Below, one piece after another: positions 7,744-16,093 of a stretch of 64,000 nucleotides of DNA. The notes under the pieces are model-generated. The model had not been told where the DNA came from, made no database searches, and saw only the letters and a list, made by a program, of their open reading frames with translations. Position numbers and translations under genes: made by a program. Every line of letters begins with the position of its first letter. Position 1 is the first letter of the stretch. Origin of the DNA: Streptomyces sp. NBS 14/10 (GTDB lineage Bacteria; Actinomycetota; Actinomycetes; Streptomycetales; Streptomycetaceae); contig NZ_NCSM01000004.1 in assembly GCF_002224125.1 (NCBI RefSeq), positions 488,130 through 552,129 of the forward strand. The letters run 5' to 3'.

Positions 7744-8598
7744 GTGGAGTTCGAGCTCGACGAGGAGCAGCGGCTGCTGCGGCGTACGGTGCGTGAGACG
7801 GTCGCCAAGGTGTGCGCCCAGCCCGAGGACCGGCAGTGGCAGACCTATCTGGAGCTCGGCTGGCTCGAGGCGCCCCCGCTGGAGCTCGCCCTCATCCTGG
7901 AGGAGCTGGGGTACGCGGCCGATCCGACGCCGTTCCTGGCCACCGCCACCTGGTTCACCCCGCTCACCGGGCGGCTCCCCGAGGGCAGCGGCACCGCCGT
8001 GTTCGACGGCACCGGCCGGTACGTCCTCGACGCCGACCGCGCCGACGAGATCGCGCTGCTCACACCGGACGGCGTGACCGTCGTACGGGGCGCCGACCTG
8101 GCCGCCGAACGGGTGCCCGTACTCGATCCCAAACTCCACGTCGCGCACATCGCCGCCGGTGAACTGGGTGTCGGCGTGCCCGATCTGGCCCTCACCGGTC
8201 TCGCGGCCACCGCTGTCGGCGCCTGCCGCCGCATCCTCGACCTGGTCCTCGCACATGTGAAGCAGCGGGTGCAGTTCGGTCGGCCGCTGGGCTCCTTCCA
8301 GGCCGTCAAACACAAGGCCGCCGATATGTACGTGGCCATCGAACGCGCCCGCGCCCTCACCCACTTCTCCGCCCTCACCATCGCCGAGGACGACCCACGC
8401 CGCACCCGCGCCGCGCATATGGCCAAGGCAGCGGCGGGGGAGTGCCAGCGCCTCGTCTTCCGGCACGGTCTGCAGCTGTTCGGCGCCATGGGTTTCACCT
8501 GGGAGAACGAGCTCCAATACCACCTGAAGCGGGCCCAAGTCTGCGATCTGCTCCTCGGCACCGCGTCCGACCACAGGAAGGCACTTCTGGTCTCATGA
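7744..8598 (+). CDS. Acyl-CoA dehydrogenase, small subunit of a heteromeric pair
   Basis: 284 aa, well below the usual 380 aa. The start is GTG at 7744 with GGAGG seven bases upstream (protein MEFELDEEQRLLRRTVRET). The C-terminal domain is recognisable (VKQRVQFGRPLGSFQAVKHK and HGLQLFGAMGFTWENEL), while much of the beta-barrel domain is missing. This matches the short partner of actinobacterial two-gene FadE complexes, and a 385 aa partner follows. It heads a three-gene operon (dehydrogenase, dehydrogenase, hydratase) behind an exact island operator. Confidence 0.88.
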   Translation: MEFELDEEQRLLRRTVRETVAKVCAQPEDRQWQTYLELGWLEAPPLELALILEELGYAADPTPFLATATWFTPLTGRLPEGSGTAVFDGTGRYVLDADRADEIALLTPDGVTVVRGADLAAERVPVLDPKLHVAHIAAGELGVGVPDLALTGLAATAVGACRRILDLVLAHVKQRVQFGRPLGSFQAVKHKAADMYVAIERARALTHFSALTIAEDDPRRTRAAHMAKAAAGECQRLVFRHGLQLFGAMGFTWENELQYHLKRAQVCDLLLGTASDHRKALLVS

Positions 8599-8639
8599 CA
8601 CTGTCCATGACACGTCCCATGAAACCCGCAGCCTCATGA
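8595..8639 (+). CDS. Possible 14-codon coupling ORF between two dehydrogenase subunits
   Basis: A 14-residue reading frame (MTLSMTRPMKPAAS) begins inside the stop of the first dehydrogenase (ATGA at 8595-8598). It ends in the start of the second (ATGA at 8636-8639). The second dehydrogenase has no convincing ribosome-binding site of its own. The arrangement would let ribosomes pass from one subunit to the other by two termination-reinitiation steps. It may be accidental; no function as a peptide is claimed. Confidence 0.3.
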   Translation: MTLSMTRPMKPAAS

Positions 8640-9793
8640 GGCTCGCCGACGACCCCGAGGTCGAGGAGTTCCGCACAGAGTTCGTCGCCTTCCTCGACGC
8701 CCATCTGCCCGCCGAGGACGAGGCCGGCGAGCGCTCCCGCTCCAGCGCTCATGTCCCCGGTTGGGCGCGCCGCTGGCAGCGCACGCTCTTCGACGCGGGC
8801 TGGCTGCTGCCCGGCCGGCCGCCCGAGTACGGCGGCCGGAACGCCACGCTGCCCCAGCAACTGGCCCACCTGGAGGAGCTGGCCCGCCGCCGCATTTACC
8901 ACAGCTTCAACCCGCAGGGCCTCGGTATCATCGCCGCCTCCCTCCTCTCCTTCGGCACCGAGGAGCAGAAGCGCCGCTGGGCCGTGCCGATCCTGCGCGC
9001 GGAGATCACCGCCGCGCTGGGCATGAGCGAACCGGACGCGGGCTCCGATCTGGCCTCCCTGCGCACACGCGCGGTCGGGCAAGGCGACGATCTCATCGTC
9101 AACGGGCAGAAGATCTGGACCTCCGGCGCCCACGACGCCGATGTGCTGCTCACCTTCGTACGCACCGACCCCGAGGCGCCGAAGCACAAGGGCATCAGCG
9201 CCCTCCTGATCCCGACGGACACCGACGGTGTCGTACGCCGCCCCTTCGGCTCGATCGCGGCCGAGGACGACCTCGACTTCAACGAGGTGTTCTTCACCGA
9301 CGTACGGGTGGACCGCGCGAATCTGGTCGGCCCCCTCAACGAGGGCTGGCGGGTCGCGAACGGCTCCCTCGGCCATGAGCGCACCCTGCTGTGGCTGTCG
9401 TACGCCGAACGCCTGGAGGACCTGGTGCGTGACGCCGCGGACATCGGCGGCGGACAGGAGTGGTACGCCACCCTCCTCATGGACCTCCAGGCGCTGCGGC
9501 TGCTCGGCTACCGGCAGCTCGGCCCGGACCGCGACCCCGCCGAGATATCCGTGCTCAAGCTGCTCGGCTCCGAGGCCGTGCAGTCCGCCTCCCTGTACGC
9601 GCTGGAGGCCCGCGGCGCCGAGGGGCTGCCGCATCCGGCCCGCACCGGGCCGTACCACCACATGAACAACGAGGACTTCATCGCCGGCTGGTTCGAGCGG
9701 TACGCGCGCAGCTTCGCGGGCACGATCGCCGGCGGCACCAGCGAGATCCAGCGGAACATCATCGCCGAGCGGCTGCTCGGCCTGCCCCGGTGA
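8636..9793 (+). CDS. Acyl-CoA dehydrogenase, large subunit of a heteromeric pair
   Basis: 385 aa, beginning MRLADDPEVEEFRTEFVAFL. The flavin-binding MSEPDAGSDLASLRTRAVG, the VNGQKIWTSGAHDADVLL strand and the C-terminal GGTSEIQRNIIAERLLGLPR are typical of FadE large subunits. Together with the 284 aa protein it probably forms a heterotetrameric dehydrogenase acting on a bulky acyl-CoA. No clear ribosome site precedes the ATG; a 14-codon frame overlaps both neighbours and may couple translation. It is followed 11 bp later by an enoyl-CoA hydratase. Confidence 0.9.
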   Translation: MRLADDPEVEEFRTEFVAFLDAHLPAEDEAGERSRSSAHVPGWARRWQRTLFDAGWLLPGRPPEYGGRNATLPQQLAHLEELARRRIYHSFNPQGLGIIAASLLSFGTEEQKRRWAVPILRAEITAALGMSEPDAGSDLASLRTRAVGQGDDLIVNGQKIWTSGAHDADVLLTFVRTDPEAPKHKGISALLIPTDTDGVVRRPFGSIAAEDDLDFNEVFFTDVRVDRANLVGPLNEGWRVANGSLGHERTLLWLSYAERLEDLVRDAADIGGGQEWYATLLMDLQALRLLGYRQLGPDRDPAEISVLKLLGSEAVQSASLYALEARGAEGLPHPARTGPYHHMNNEDFIAGWFERYARSFAGTIAGGTSEIQRNIIAERLLGLPR

Positions 9794-9804
9794 GGACATC
9801 GGCC

Positions 9805-10596
9805 ATGGACCAGATTCTGTACGCGGTCGAGGACGGCGTCGCGACCATCACCCTCAACCGCCCCGAGGCCGCCAACGCCCAGACCATGGCCCTCCTCGAC
9901 GACCTCGACGCGGCCTGGACCCGTGCGGCCCGCGACGAGGACGTACGGGTGGTCGTCCTCAGGGCCAACGGCCGCCACTTCTCCGCCGGACACGATCTGA
10001 AGGACCGCTGGCCCGGTCCGGGCGAGATCACACTGGAGTGGATCTACGACGCCGAGACGCGCCGCTATCTGGAGTACTCGCTGAAGTGGCGCAACATCCC
10101 CAAGCCCACCATCGCGGCCGTGCAGGGCAAGTGCATCGCCGCCGGGCTGATGCTGTGCTGGCCCTGCGATCTGATCGTGGCCGCGGAGAACGCCGAGTTC
10201 TCCGACCCGGTGGTGCACATGGGCATCGGCGGGGTCGAGTACCACGGGCACACCTGGGAACTCGGCCCGCGCAAGGCCAAGGAGATCCTGTTCACCGGCC
10301 GTCCGCTGACCGCCCGCGAGGCCGAGCAGGTCGGCATGGTGAACAAGGTCGTGCCGCCGGCCGGACTCGACGCGGCCGCGTACGAACTGGCCGCGCGTAT
10401 CGCGCAGATGCCGCCCTTCGGGCTCCGCCAGGCCAAGCGCGCCGTCAACCAGACCCTCGACGTGCAGGGCTTCTACGCCGCGCTCCAGGCCGTCTTCGAC
10501 ATCCACCAGACCGGGCACGGCAACGCGCTGAGCGTGTCCGGCTTTCCGATCCTGACCCGGCTGGACGAGATGAAGCAGCGCCTCAAGCAGGGCTGA
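9805..10596 (+). CDS. Enoyl-CoA hydratase/isomerase family protein
   Basis: 263 aa crotonase-fold protein from ATG 9805 (MDQILYAVEDGVATITLNRP). HFSAGHDLKDRW forms the oxyanion-hole strand and GKCIAAGLMLCWPCDLIVAA the central helix region. The first catalytic Glu position is not acidic (DPVVHMGIGGVEYHGHTWEL), while a Glu remains in KAKEILFTG. It is the third gene of the operon starting at 7744, so it probably acts on the product of the paired dehydrogenases by hydration, isomerisation or ring hydrolysis. Confidence 0.88.
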   Translation: MDQILYAVEDGVATITLNRPEAANAQTMALLDDLDAAWTRAARDEDVRVVVLRANGRHFSAGHDLKDRWPGPGEITLEWIYDAETRRYLEYSLKWRNIPKPTIAAVQGKCIAAGLMLCWPCDLIVAAENAEFSDPVVHMGIGGVEYHGHTWELGPRKAKEILFTGRPLTAREAEQVGMVNKVVPPAGLDAAAYELAARIAQMPPFGLRQAKRAVNQTLDVQGFYAALQAVFDIHQTGHGNALSVSGFPILTRLDEMKQRLKQG

Positions 10597-10605
10597 GCGG
10601 CTTCT

Positions 10606-10626
10606 GCCGACACTCAGGCGGTCGGC
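10606..10626. terminator. Weak hairpin between converging genes
   Basis: GCCGAC (10606-10611) and GTCGGC (10621-10626) form a 6-bp stem with a 9-nt loop between the stop at 10596 and the converging gene end at 10629. No T-tract follows. A weak bidirectional terminator is possible. Confidence 0.3.
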
Positions 10627-10628
10627 CC

Positions 10629-11690
10629 TCAGGCGAGGGCCGCGGTGAACGGGGGAAGGTCCACGGTCGTGCGGATGCCGGGGGCCGCCGCGCAGACGGC
10701 GGGGACGGCGTTGACGGCCCGGTGGGCGGTGTAGCCGGGGGAGACGGCGGCCATCCGGTCGAGCGGCACCGGGAAGCGCATGTCCATGTCGAGAGGCGTG
10801 TCGCCGTCGACCGTCAGATGCCAGCCGGTGGGGCGCAGGTCCCAGGCCGGGGCGAGGTCGGTGGTGCAGTACCAGGTCGCGTTGAACTCCAGCAGCGTAC
10901 GGCCGCCGCGCACACCGGACAGCGTCATCCGCTGCGCGGCCACCGTCCCGGCTCGGAGGACACCGGCGGCGATGTCCGCCGGGTGCGCGGCGGTGGCGAG
11001 GTGCCCGCTCGCCTCGACGGAGTCGAGGGGCAGGCCCAGGGCGTCGGCGACCAGACGCAGGGACGGCCCGAAACTCGACCGGACATGAGCGAGACGGCGT
11101 GTGTCGAACGCGGCGGTCGGCGCCCGGCCGAAGCCCATCACGTCGAACAGCAGCCCCGGCGAGTTCCGCCGGGACAGATCGGCGTACTCGTGGATGGTCA
11201 GGGTCTCCAGCCGCCGTTGCACGGAGGCCAGGACGAGCGGTACGGCCTCGGTGATGAAGCCCGGGCTGCTGCCGGTGGCGTGGATCGAGCTGCCACCCCG
11301 CGCGCAGGCGTCCTCGACCCTCCTCCGGACGGCGGGATCCATCCCGGCCGGGTGGTGAAATCCACCGGCCGTGGTCACGACGTTCGCGCCGGACGCGAGC
11401 AGGGCGCACAGCTCGTCGAGATCGGTCGCCCGCGGCATGTAGAGCACGCAGTCGGCGGCCAGGCCGAGGATGTCGTCGAGGCCGTGGGTGGTGGTGATGC
11501 CCGTCGGGCCCGTCCCGCACAGTTCGCCGGCATCGCGCCCGGCCTTGTCCGGATCATGGACGCGGACACCCGCAAGCGCCATGTGCGGATGGTCCAGAAC
11601 GGCGCGCAGCGAGCGCGTGCCGATGGTTCCCGTGGCCCACTGAACGACGCGAAGCGGCCTGTCGTGCTGTGCGGGACGCTGCATGCCCAA
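10629..11690 (-). CDS. DapB-fold NAD(P)-binding reductase-like protein
   Basis: 353 aa. The N-terminal Rossmann motif VVQWATGTIGTRSLRAV is that of the dihydrodipicolinate-reductase-like/2,4-diaminopentanoate dehydrogenase group, which is abundant in actinobacterial lipid and sterol clusters. GGFHHPAG and ATGSSPGFITEAVPLVLAS form the substrate-domain entry. Its natural reaction in these clusters is not known to me; reduction of a C=N or C=O group with NAD(P)H is the family theme. It follows the CMD-family gene by 25 bp as the probable last gene of the TauD operon. ATG 11684 is an alternative start. Confidence 0.8.
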   Translation of the reverse strand: MGMQRPAQHDRPLRVVQWATGTIGTRSLRAVLDHPHMALAGVRVHDPDKAGRDAGELCGTGPTGITTTHGLDDILGLAADCVLYMPRATDLDELCALLASGANVVTTAGGFHHPAGMDPAVRRRVEDACARGGSSIHATGSSPGFITEAVPLVLASVQRRLETLTIHEYADLSRRNSPGLLFDVMGFGRAPTAAFDTRRLAHVRSSFGPSLRLVADALGLPLDSVEASGHLATAAHPADIAAGVLRAGTVAAQRMTLSGVRGGRTLLEFNATWYCTTDLAPAWDLRPTGWHLTVDGDTPLDMDMRFPVPLDRMAAVSPGYTAHRAVNAVPAVCAAAPGIRTTVDLPPFTAALA

Positions 11691-11715
11691 CCCAACCCCT
11701 ATGCCGGTCGTTGTC

Positions 11716-12234
11716 TCAGTCCATCCCCTGGCAGTCCATCCCCGGATCGGGTTCCACCCCGAAGGTGTTGTACGCCATGGCCTGCATCCCGTACGCGCCG
11801 ACGGTGAACACGAAGTCCATCAGCTGCCGCTCGTCCAGCTCCTTCGCCAGCTCCGCGTAGAGCTCATCGGAGAGCGAGGAGGTGTCCTCGAGCTCGTCCA
11901 CGGCCCGGTTCACCAGGGTGCCGGTGCCCTGGCGTACCTCCGCCAGCTCCTTCTCGGTGACTCCGGCCGCACGGGCCGTCAGCACATGGTGCGCCCACTC
12001 GTACCGGCAGCGGTGCCGCCAGGCGACCCGGAGGATCGTCAGCTCGCGCAGCTTCGCCGGCAGCGTGCCGCGGTACACCAGTTGAGTGCTGAAGGTCAGG
12101 AACGCCTTGGCCAGGCGCGGGTGGTTCAGGAGCAGGCCGAGGGCGTTGGACGGCGGTATGGTGCGCCCGCCCGTCAGCGGCCGCAGCACATCGGCGTCCC
12201 ACTCCTCGTACGGGACCGGGGGCAGCCTCGTCAT
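11716..12234 (-). CDS. Carboxymuconolactone decarboxylase (CMD/AhpD-like) family protein
   Basis: 172 aa from ATG 12234, overlapping the SDR stop (ATGA). The AhpD-like helical core is visible (LRELTILRVAWRHRCRYEWA, then HHVLTARAAGVTEKEL). Only one Cys of the classical CxxC pair is present (CRYEWAHH), so a peroxidase role is unlikely and a decarboxylase- or lyase-type role is better supported. It is translationally coupled to the SDR and to the TauD-type oxygenase, so it probably acts on their oxidised product. Confidence 0.85.
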   Translation of the reverse strand: MTRLPPVPYEEWDADVLRPLTGGRTIPPSNALGLLLNHPRLAKAFLTFSTQLVYRGTLPAKLRELTILRVAWRHRCRYEWAHHVLTARAAGVTEKELAEVRQGTGTLVNRAVDELEDTSSLSDELYAELAKELDERQLMDFVFTVGAYGMQAMAYNTFGVEPDPGMDCQGMD

Positions 12235-12944
12235 GTGTTGCGGCCTCCGTTCACGCCGATGATCTGTCCGGTGAGGTATCCGGCCTCCTCCGAGACCAGG
12301 AACGAGCATGTCGCGGCGATGTCCTCGGGGCGGCCGACCCGGCGTACCGGTGTGCGCGCGATGTGGTCCTCGATGGTGCCGCCGAGCTGCTGGTTCCGCT
12401 CGGCGGTGCGCAGCATGGGGGTGTCGATGAAGCCGGGCGGGATGGCGTTCACCGTGATGCCCCGAGGGCCGAGTTCCAGTGCGAGGGACTTGGTCAGCCC
12501 GTTCACCGCGGACTTGGCGGCGACGTAGTGCGCCATGAAGGGCTGGCCGGCGTGGGTGCTGGAGGAGGAGATGTTGACGATCCGGCCCCAGCGGGCGTCC
12601 CACATGTCCGGCAGCGCCGACTGCACGCAGTGGAAGACCCCGTTGAGGTTGATGTCGACGACCCGCTGCCAGTCCTCGAAGGAGAGCTTGCCGAAGCGGG
12701 TGAAGCCGTCCTTGCCGGCCGCGTTGACCAGTACCTGGATCGGCCCGAGGCGTTCGCGTACCGCGTCCATCGCCTTGTCGACCTGAGCGCGGTCGGTGAC
12801 GTCCACCGTCACCCCGTACCCCTCCTGGGCGGGGGAGAGGTCGAGCACGGCGACCTTCAGCCCGTCGGCCGCCAGCCGGCGGGCGATCGCCCGGCCGATA
12901 CCGGAGGCGCCGCCGGTCACCACAGCCGTTTTGGCGGTGCTCAT
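12231..12944 (-). CDS. Short-chain dehydrogenase/reductase (SDR)
   Basis: 237 aa classical SDR starting MSTAKTAVVTGGASGIGRAI. The cofactor motif is TGGASGIG, NAAG is present, and the active site NISSSSTHAG with YVAAKSA is complete. The C-terminal VNGGRNT replaces the more common VDGG. It is bracketed by ATGA overlaps with the TauD oxygenase upstream and the CMD protein downstream. A likely role is oxidation of the alcohol produced by the dioxygenase, giving a ketone for the CMD-family enzyme. Confidence 0.9.
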   Translation of the reverse strand: MSTAKTAVVTGGASGIGRAIARRLAADGLKVAVLDLSPAQEGYGVTVDVTDRAQVDKAMDAVRERLGPIQVLVNAAGKDGFTRFGKLSFEDWQRVVDINLNGVFHCVQSALPDMWDARWGRIVNISSSSTHAGQPFMAHYVAAKSAVNGLTKSLALELGPRGITVNAIPPGFIDTPMLRTAERNQQLGGTIEDHIARTPVRRVGRPEDIAATCSFLVSEEAGYLTGQIIGVNGGRNT

Positions 12945-13747
12945 ATGAACGCCTCGTCGCCGACGACGGTCGTGCGGTGCAGCAGCCGCTCGGAGTTCTC
13001 GGCGTAGGGCAGCGCCCGGTGCAGGATGCCGGTGTTGTCCCAGACCACCAGGTCGCCGACCGCCCAGTCGTGGGTGTAGCGGAACCGCTCCTGAGACGTC
13101 CAGTCCAGCAACTCGTCCAGCAGGGCCCGGCTGTCGTCGGGGTCCATGCCGACGATGTGGTCGGCGGTGGCGCCGGTGACCAGTGAGCGGCGGCCGTCGC
13201 GGCGCTGCCACACCAGGGACATCTCATGGCTGGGCTGGGTGCGCCAGGCGGCCAGCTCCCGCTCGGTGGGATCGGGGGTGACCAGCCGCTGCGCGGCCTC
13301 GAAGCTGTGCACCACACGCAGGCCGTCGTAGCGCTCGCGGTCCTTCTCCGGCAGGTTCTCGTACGCCGCGTAGGTGCTGGCGAAGTCGGTGCCGCCGCCG
13401 ACCGTGGCGACCTGGCGGGCGGTCAGCGTGGTCGCCTTGATCGGCACGTCGTCGCTGGTGCCGTCGAGGTGCCAGTGGAACGCGCCCTTGAGGTACTCGG
13501 CGGTCCTGCTCTTCTCGGGGTTGATGGAGATCGGGAAGATCTCCCTGCCGCGCAGTGCGACCACCTCGCCCAGCCGGCGGCTGAAGGCCAGCTGCCGCTC
13601 GTCGTCGAGGTGCAGTCCCCGGACCAGGAGCACCCCCCGCCATCTGAGGGATTCGCCGCAGCGCTGCACGAAGGCATCGTCGAGCGGGTCGGTGACACCG
13701 GTGAACTCCACCCCGAACGACGGGGTCAAGGCCCTCGATTCGATCAT
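12941..13747 (-). CDS. TauD/TfdA-family Fe(II)/2-oxoglutarate dioxygenase
   Basis: 268 aa from ATG 13747 (MIESRALTPSFGVEFTGVTD), preceded by a GGAAGGGA ribosome site; longer in-frame versions run through the operator and are rejected. The 2-His-1-carboxylate iron site is visible as HWHLDG (His93, Asp95) and NTGILHRALP (His near 243), with the 2-oxoglutarate-binding Arg near 258. The family hydroxylates unactivated carbons. It is first in the minus-strand operon TauD-SDR-CMD-DapB-like and has an exact island operator in its leader. Confidence 0.92.
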   Translation of the reverse strand: MIESRALTPSFGVEFTGVTDPLDDAFVQRCGESLRWRGVLLVRGLHLDDERQLAFSRRLGEVVALRGREIFPISINPEKSRTAEYLKGAFHWHLDGTSDDVPIKATTLTARQVATVGGGTDFASTYAAYENLPEKDRERYDGLRVVHSFEAAQRLVTPDPTERELAAWRTQPSHEMSLVWQRRDGRRSLVTGATADHIVGMDPDDSRALLDELLDWTSQERFRYTHDWAVGDLVVWDNTGILHRALPYAENSERLLHRTTVVGDEAFI

Positions 13748-13768
13748 GGAAACATCCCTTCCGTATTC

Positions 13769-13783
13769 GAGAATCATATTCTC
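13769..13783. promoter_or_regulatory. Island operator 3, exact GAGAAT-CAT-ATTCTC
   Basis: Exact palindrome 22 bp upstream of the TauD-family start at 13747. It lies in a 142-bp divergent region that holds two more degenerate copies (13807-13821 and 13850-13864). Confidence 0.8.
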
Positions 13784-13806
13784 AAGTGAGGGCGGGTGGA
13801 AGCTGG

Positions 13807-13821
13807 GAGCATCATGTTCTC
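13807..13821. promoter_or_regulatory. Degenerate island operator, GAGCAT-CAT-GTTCTC
   Basis: Matches the consensus at 10 of 12 half-site positions. It lies midway between the divergent TauD and SDR genes, 38 bp (centre to centre) from the exact copy at 13769. Confidence 0.5.
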
Positions 13822-13849
13822 TTGCCTGAATCCTTGCTTCACTCATATG

Positions 13850-13864
13850 GAGAATGTAGTTTCC
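13850..13864. promoter_or_regulatory. Degenerate island operator, GAGAAT-GTA-GTTTCC
   Basis: One perfect half-site followed by GTTTCC, ending 25 bp before the SDR ATG at 13890. The same odd right half (AGTTTCC) recurs before the importer operon at 49546-49560, which suggests a real sub-class. Confidence 0.5.
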
Positions 13865-13889
13865 GGGCCAACCGAGCAAGGAGGCTGGG

Positions 13890-14621
13890 ATGCGGTTCAA
13901 GGACAAGGTGGCCATCGTCACCGGGGCCGGACAGGGCATCGGAGAGGGGTATGCCAAGGCGCTGGCCGCCGAGGGTGCGCGGGTCGTGGTCGCCGAGCTG
14001 AACGAGGAGCAGGGGCAGCGCGTCGCCAAGGAGATCGGCAACGCCCTGTTCGTGAAGGTCGACGTCTGCGACCCGGCCTCCGCCGAGGCACTGGCCGATA
14101 CGGTGATCCGCGAATGCGGGCGGATCGACTACCTGGTCAACAACGCCGCCATCTTCCACGGTATGCGCCGCGAGGGCATCGTCACCGTCGACTACGACTA
14201 CCTCGACCGGTTCCTGAAGGTGAACCTGCTGGGCGCGCTGTACGTCACCCGCGCCGTCCTGCCGCACCTCAAGGAGGGTGCGGCCATCGTCAACCAGTCG
14301 TCCACCGCGGCCTGGCAGGCCACCGGCTTCTACGGCCTCGCCAAGGCCGGTATCAACCACCTCACCGCGTCCCTCGCCTCCGAACTCGGCGGGCGCGGCA
14401 TCCGTGTCAACGCCATCGCGCCCGGCCCGACCGACACCGAGGCGACCCGAAGCATCATCCCGGAGGAGCACCGCACCGTCATGGTGCAATCCTTCGCCCT
14501 CAAGCGCATGGGAACCCCCGCCGACCAGGCGGGCGCCCTGCTGTTTCTGCTCTCCGACGACGCGGCCTGGGTCACCGGCCAGGTCATCGCCGTCGACGGC
14601 GGATCCGTGGTACGACTGTGA
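13890..14621 (+). CDS. Short-chain dehydrogenase/reductase (SDR)
   Basis: 243 aa, MRFKDKVAIVTGAGQGIGEG, with a complete SDR signature: TGAGQGIG, NNAA, the serine in NQSSTAAWQATG and YGLAKAG. Ribosome site AAGGAGG precedes the ATG. It is first of a long plus-strand operon that continues with an aldehyde dehydrogenase overlapping by GTGA. An alcohol-to-aldehyde or ketone step followed by oxidation to the acid is the natural reading. The region upstream holds three island operators. Confidence 0.9.
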   Translation: MRFKDKVAIVTGAGQGIGEGYAKALAAEGARVVVAELNEEQGQRVAKEIGNALFVKVDVCDPASAEALADTVIRECGRIDYLVNNAAIFHGMRREGIVTVDYDYLDRFLKVNLLGALYVTRAVLPHLKEGAAIVNQSSTAAWQATGFYGLAKAGINHLTASLASELGGRGIRVNAIAPGPTDTEATRSIIPEEHRTVMVQSFALKRMGTPADQAGALLFLLSDDAAWVTGQVIAVDGGSVVRL

Positions 14622-16093
14622 GCGCCCCCCTCGCCAAGTGCCAGTTGATCGACGGCAAGCTGCTCGCCGCCGACGCCCCTTCCACGACGTTTCCGTCGTA
14701 CAACCCCGCCACCGGCGAACTCCTCGGCCATGCCCCCGACGCGACGGAGGCCGACGCCAAGGCGGCGATCGCCGCCGCCCGCCGCGCCTTCGACACCACC
14801 GGCTGGGCCACCGACAAGGAGCTGCGCGTGCGCTGTCTGCGGCAGCTGCACACCGCCCTCGACGAGCACCGCGAGGAGCTGCGCGAGCTGACCATCGCCG
14901 AGGTGGGAGCGCCCCGTCAGCTCACCCACGGCCCACAGCTCGACGAGCCGATCGGCATCGTGAAGTACTACGCCGACCTCCTCGAGGGCTATGAGTTCAC
15001 CGAGGACCTCGGCGAGATCGAGTCGCGCGGCCGGCGCCATCACCGCTGGGTGGAGAGGGAGGCGGCGGGCGTCGTCGCCGCGATCCTGCCGTACAACTTC
15101 CCCAACCAACTCGCGCTCGCCAAGCTCGCCCCCGCCCTCGCCGCCGGCTGCACCGTGGTCCTCAAGGGCGCCCCGCAGACCCCGCTGACCACCCTCGCCC
15201 TCGGCGAGCTCATGGCCGAGCACACCGACCTCCCGCCCGGCGTCGTCAACATCCTCAGCTCCTCGCACGCCGAGGTCGGCGCGGTCCTGACCACCCACCC
15301 CGACGTCGACGCGGTCACCTTCACCGGCGCCACCACGACCGGCCGCCGCATCATGGCCGCCGCGGCCGACACGGTGAAGCGGGTCTTCCTCGAACTCGGC
15401 GGCAAGTCCGCCATGATCGTCCTTCGGGACGCGGACTTCGCCAAGTCCGCCATGTTCGCCGCGTTCACCATCTGCTCCCACTCCGGTCAGGGCTGCGCCC
15501 TGACCTCCCGCCTCCTCGTCCCGCGCGAACACCACGACCAGATCGTGCAACTGGTCGCGGCCGGTATGGAGCGCGTACGCGTCGGCGACCCCACCGACCT
15601 CAAGACGAACATGGGCCCGCTGATCAGCGAACAGCAGCGCGAGAAGGTCGACGGCATGGTCCGCCGCGCGGTCGAGGCCGGTGCCACCCTGGTGCGCGGC
15701 GGCAAGCCCACCGGCCCTGGTTTCTTCTACGAGCCCACCCTCCTGGCGAACGTCGACCCCGGCAGTGAGATCGCCCAGGAGGAGGTCTTCGGACCCGTCC
15801 TCGCCGTGATCCCGTACGACGACGAGGACGACGCCGTACGCATCGCCAACGACTCGAAGTACGGCCTGTCCGGCGCCGTGCACAGCGCCGACGAGCAGCG
15901 CGCGATCCGCCTCGCCCGCCGCATCCGCACCGGCACGTTCTCCATCAACGGCGGCAACTACTTCGCTCCCGATGTGCCCTTCGGCGGCTACAAGCAGTCC
16001 GGTATCGGCCGGGAGAGCGGACGCTCCGGATTCGAGGAGTTCCTGGAGGAGAAGTCCTTCGCGCGCGTCGTGGTCCCCCAGGAGCGGCCGTGA
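14618..16093 (+). CDS. NAD(P)-dependent aldehyde dehydrogenase
   Basis: 491 aa from GTG 14618, overlapping the SDR stop by four bases. The general-base motif VFLELGGKSA, the nucleophilic Cys in SGQGCALTSR and EEVFGPVLAVIPYDDEDDAV are intact, so an active enzyme is expected. It would oxidise an aldehyde to the acid (or an acyl-CoA if CoA-acylating, which I cannot decide). The next gene, a CaiB-type CoA-transferase, overlaps its stop, which suggests that the acid is passed directly to CoA activation. Confidence 0.93.
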   Translation: MSAPLAKCQLIDGKLLAADAPSTTFPSYNPATGELLGHAPDATEADAKAAIAAARRAFDTTGWATDKELRVRCLRQLHTALDEHREELRELTIAEVGAPRQLTHGPQLDEPIGIVKYYADLLEGYEFTEDLGEIESRGRRHHRWVEREAAGVVAAILPYNFPNQLALAKLAPALAAGCTVVLKGAPQTPLTTLALGELMAEHTDLPPGVVNILSSSHAEVGAVLTTHPDVDAVTFTGATTTGRRIMAAAADTVKRVFLELGGKSAMIVLRDADFAKSAMFAAFTICSHSGQGCALTSRLLVPREHHDQIVQLVAAGMERVRVGDPTDLKTNMGPLISEQQREKVDGMVRRAVEAGATLVRGGKPTGPGFFYEPTLLANVDPGSEIAQEEVFGPVLAVIPYDDEDDAVRIANDSKYGLSGAVHSADEQRAIRLARRIRTGTFSINGGNYFAPDVPFGGYKQSGIGRESGRSGFEEFLEEKSFARVVVPQERP

